From: Owenweeksia sp.
Lineage (GTDB): Bacteria > Bacteroidota > Bacteroidia > Flavobacteriales > Schleiferiaceae
Assembly: GCA_002695025.1 (NCBI GenBank)
Contig: NZNV01000010.1
Span: 310,001 to 374,000 of the forward strand
Direction: 5' to 3'
DNA: 64,000 nucleotides
Shown here: piece after piece, positions 62,277 through 64,000 of the stretch
Layout: every line of letters starts with the position of its first letter
Position numbering within the stretch: position 1 is the first letter of the stretch
The notes under the pieces: model-generated
The model's input: the letters and a program-made list of their open reading frames with translations, nothing else
Databases searched by the model: none
What the model was told of the DNA's origin: nothing
Made by a program: the position numbers and the translations under genes

Positions 62277-62327
62277 CCCCTTTGGGCCCCTCAGGGTAAC
62301 AAGTAATTATCTAAATTAACTTTAGGT

Positions 62328-62351
62328 GTCACTCGGAGCGGAGTCGAAGAG
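62328..62351. repeat. REP-like repeat, copy B
   Basis: Contains GGAGCGGAGTCGAAGAG; 21 of 24 bases match the unit at 59884-59907. Ends 22 bp before the ArsC-like ATG. Confidence 0.6.
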
Positions 62352-62372
62352 TGAAGCACTTATATTCACGCC

Positions 62373-62723
62373 ATGAAAAAGATCTACCACCTCTCTAGCT
62401 GTAGTACCTGCCAGCGCATCATTAAAGAACTGAACCCTGGCCAGGACGTAGAACTCCAGAACATCAAGACCCAGCCTATTACTGAATCCCAGATAGACCA
62501 GATGGCAAAAATGGTGGGTTCCTACGAAGCCCTATTCAGCCGCAGGGCCATTAAGTACAAAAGCATGGGCTTAAAAGAGAAAACACTTTCTGAGCAGGAC
62601 TACCGTCAGTTGATCCTGGATGAATACACTTTCCTCAAACGTCCGGTGATCATTATAGATGATCAGATCTTTGTGGGGAATGCTAAGAAAGAGGTTGAAA
62701 GTGCTAAGGAAGCCATGCACTAA
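62373..62723 (+). CDS. ArsC/Spx-like thioredoxin-fold protein
   Basis: 116 residues. CSTC at residues 9-12 and the RRAIKYKS segment, followed by LKRPVIIIDDQIFVG, match the ArsC/YffB/Spx group. Arsenate reductase activity needs partner cysteines that are not evident, and there is no ars operon nearby, so a redox or regulatory role is at least as likely. ATG at 62373. Confidence 0.87.
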   Translation: MKKIYHLSSCSTCQRIIKELNPGQDVELQNIKTQPITESQIDQMAKMVGSYEALFSRRAIKYKSMGLKEKTLSEQDYRQLILDEYTFLKRPVIIIDDQIFVGNAKKEVESAKEAMH

Positions 62724-63098
62724 CCTGGTGTTAATCACCGGCTAAACATGATGGATAATACGATTGCCTGCAGGGTCAATCAGCACTATGGTACTTTTGA
62801 TCCAAAACATACGGACGTTTGAACCCAAAGGACAGTACTTTTGAGGTCATTGATCAGCATGTATGGGGCCAAAAGTGCTGTCCTTTTTCAGACTGCACCC
62901 AAGGGTTTAAGGTTCAGCATGTTACATTATAGCCAGACAAAGCTGGGGGAACGCTTTTACGACTAAACAAAATGGATAGGGTCTGGGGCCTGCAATGAGG
63001 ATTAAAGGGTTTCACTTAAAAACAGAAGGCTTTAAATCCATCATCAGGGTACGGTTTCCTTTGGGGTTTCGAGGGAAGTAGGTTTCCCAGCGCGGTTT
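62724..63098. other. 375-bp intergenic region with long inverted repeat
   Basis: No credible gene. It contains AAAGGACAGTACTTTTG (62827-62843) and CAAAAGTGCTGTCCTTT (62870-62886), 16 of 17 bases complementary with a 26-base loop, plus another GTACTTTTGA copy near 62790. On the minus strand a short gene-like frame (STIVLIDPAGNRII) lies at 62750-62795, perhaps an eroded gene end. Confidence 0.5.
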
Positions 63099-64000
63099 TT
63101 ATTTTTTCATCACTTTTAACAGTGAGCTTTGGTTATCAAATTTTACTTCAACAAGGTAAACACCGGCTTCTCCCGGTATGTTGAACTGTAAGAGGCTTAA
63201 GCCTTTAAAAGACTTGCTTATAACTTCTTGCCCCAACACATTTCGCACGATAATGAACACATTACTATAGCTTGTACCCAGGTCAATGCTCAACTTACCG
63301 CTGGTGGGGTTAGGGTAAAACGTAAGGCCATTACCAAAGCTGTTTTCCAGAATGCCCACGTTGGCAACCAGTTCGCAAGTTGAAGTATCGGTGCATCCGT
63401 TTTGGGTAACGGCTACAGCATAATTGCCATTAGCGGTAGCTGTGTAGTTTTGGTTGGTTGCGCCACTGATTACCGCAAAACCTTTGCCGCAGTCCAGCCA
63501 TTGATAGGTGGCTCCTGAGCCATTGGCCATCAGAGTTGGGCTGGTATTGGTCACGGAAGTGTCAACCGTTCTAATAGTCAGGTTTACGGTAATCACACTA
63601 TCGCAGCTTGTAGAGCCTGGAATCGTATCCATATAGGTTCCACTGGCTGTCCAGGTATATTTGCTGCTAGGGGAGATATAGCTGTTGCAGGCTATGGGGG
63701 AAATACTGCCGGTTGCATTACCGCACTGACTTATTTTATGGATAAAAACATCCGAACTTCCTGCCGAAGTAAGGTTAAAGGAGGCAGTGCCCGGGTCAAA
63801 GTCGCATGTTCCCCTAAAATGACCGGTGGTATACACATTCCCGGAGGCATCGGTAATTATGGATAAGCCTGCTTCGCTGTTTGCTCCACCCAATTTTTTT
63901 GCCCATACAAAATTACCGGTTGCGTCCAGTTTGGAAATGAAAACATCTATAAGTCCGGCCGAAATAAGGTTGTAGGTACCCGCTCCTGGGTCAAAATCTA
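63099..64000 (-). CDS. Type IX secreted SBBP beta-propeller protein (5' end beyond window)
   Basis: The frame is open to the window edge; about 300 residues are seen. Repeats of the SBBP beta-propeller type, with FDPG...SAG...DVFI-K and ASGNVYTTGHF patterns, occur twice. An Ig-like region with GCTDTSTCE follows, and the last 80 residues are a type IX sorting domain (LTFYPNPTSGKLSID ... GVYLVEVKF). The protein is therefore exported and probably surface-attached. The TTG at 63893 is internal and not the start. Confidence 0.88.
   Translation of the reverse strand, partial: DFDPGAGTYNLISAGLIDVFISKLDATGNFVWAKKLGGANSEAGLSIITDASGNVYTTGHFRGTCDFDPGTASFNLTSAGSSDVFIHKISQCGNATGSISPIACNSYISPSSKYTWTASGTYMDTIPGSTSCDSVITVNLTIRTVDTSVTNTSPTLMANGSGATYQWLDCGKGFAVISGATNQNYTATANGNYAVAVTQNGCTDTSTCELVANVGILENSFGNGLTFYPNPTSGKLSIDLGTSYSNVFIIVRNVLGQEVISKSFKGLSLLQFNIPGEAGVYLVEVKFDNQSSLLKVMKK

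Noticed and set aside
62750-62860. Minus-strand gene-like frame ending STIVLIDPAGNRIIHHV
   Set aside because: About 35 codons from the preceding stop, with only an internal ATG and no family match; may be an eroded gene end but cannot be called.

Overview
The window looks like a chromosomal segment of a Bacteroidota bacterium, most likely a marine Flavobacteriales lineage of the Cryomorphaceae/Schleiferiaceae kind. The pointers are: Bacteroidota-type promoters (TTG, 19-20 bp, TAnnTTTG) before atpB, tRNA-Cys and tRNA-Asn; a gliding/type IX secretion lipoprotein of the SprE/PorW type and a protein with a C-terminal type IX sorting domain; many SPII lipoproteins; a DUF4175 protein; an atp operon that ends at atpG without atpD and atpC; frequent TTG starts and few Shine-Dalgarno sequences. 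The genus assignment is inference. Most of the window is core genome; no prophage, CRISPR array, insertion sequence or plasmid module was seen.

Layout. 0-6 kb (minus strand): a tyrosinase-like copper lipoprotein cut by the window edge, a DUF4139 protein, a cytochrome c/FTR1 iron permease, 3-methyladenine DNA glycosylase and an aldo/keto reductase. 6.3-8.3 kb: tRNA-Cys, folB and gltX. 8.4-15 kb (plus): DUF4175 protein, ybeY, mnmG and a methyltransferase; two parS-like ParB sites sit exactly on either side of mnmG. 15-25 kb: DNA polymerase III delta', pgk, cvpA, three small related lipoproteins, pheS, a pterin dehydratase, and the minus-strand block acpP-fabF-rnc-(IPExxxVDY-like)-pyk. 25-27 kb: purN, RNase H and an M23 peptidase. 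27.4-36.1 kb (plus): sprE, bactofilin, atpZ, a small membrane protein and atpBEFHAG, closed by a terminator.

36-49 kb is accessory in flavour: lipoproteins, an NtrY-like kinase, a SIMPL protein, enoyl-CoA hydratase, an esterase, an S4 protein, a LytTR response regulator and three further histidine kinases, two of them large divergent PAS kinases, plus a receiver-only regulator. 49-52 kb holds an S41 peptidase with a membrane LytTR regulator, and tRNA-Asn. 52-56 kb holds a PfkB kinase, then an ECF sigma factor, a protein joining an anti-sigma-like N-terminus to a beta-barrel, and a lipoprotein. 56-60 kb has a biotinyl carrier protein, an M1-like non-peptidase and rseP. 60-62.7 kb has a GNAT enzyme, a YCII protein with its ECF42-type sigma factor and an ArsC/Spx-like protein, among short interspersed REP-like repeats. 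The right edge cuts a beta-propeller type IX secreted protein.

How parts fit: the M23 peptidase, SprE and bactofilin suggest an envelope/cytoskeleton neighbourhood directly upstream of the ATP synthase operon; the parS pair near mnmG suggests the window lies in the origin-proximal, ParB-bound domain; the 41-49 kb kinases have receiver-only or LytTR partners, suggesting a phosphorelay-style signalling island. No wholly undescribed multi-gene system stood out. The strongest non-gene signals are the parS pair, hairpins at atpE and before the sigma factor, and the REP-like repeats.
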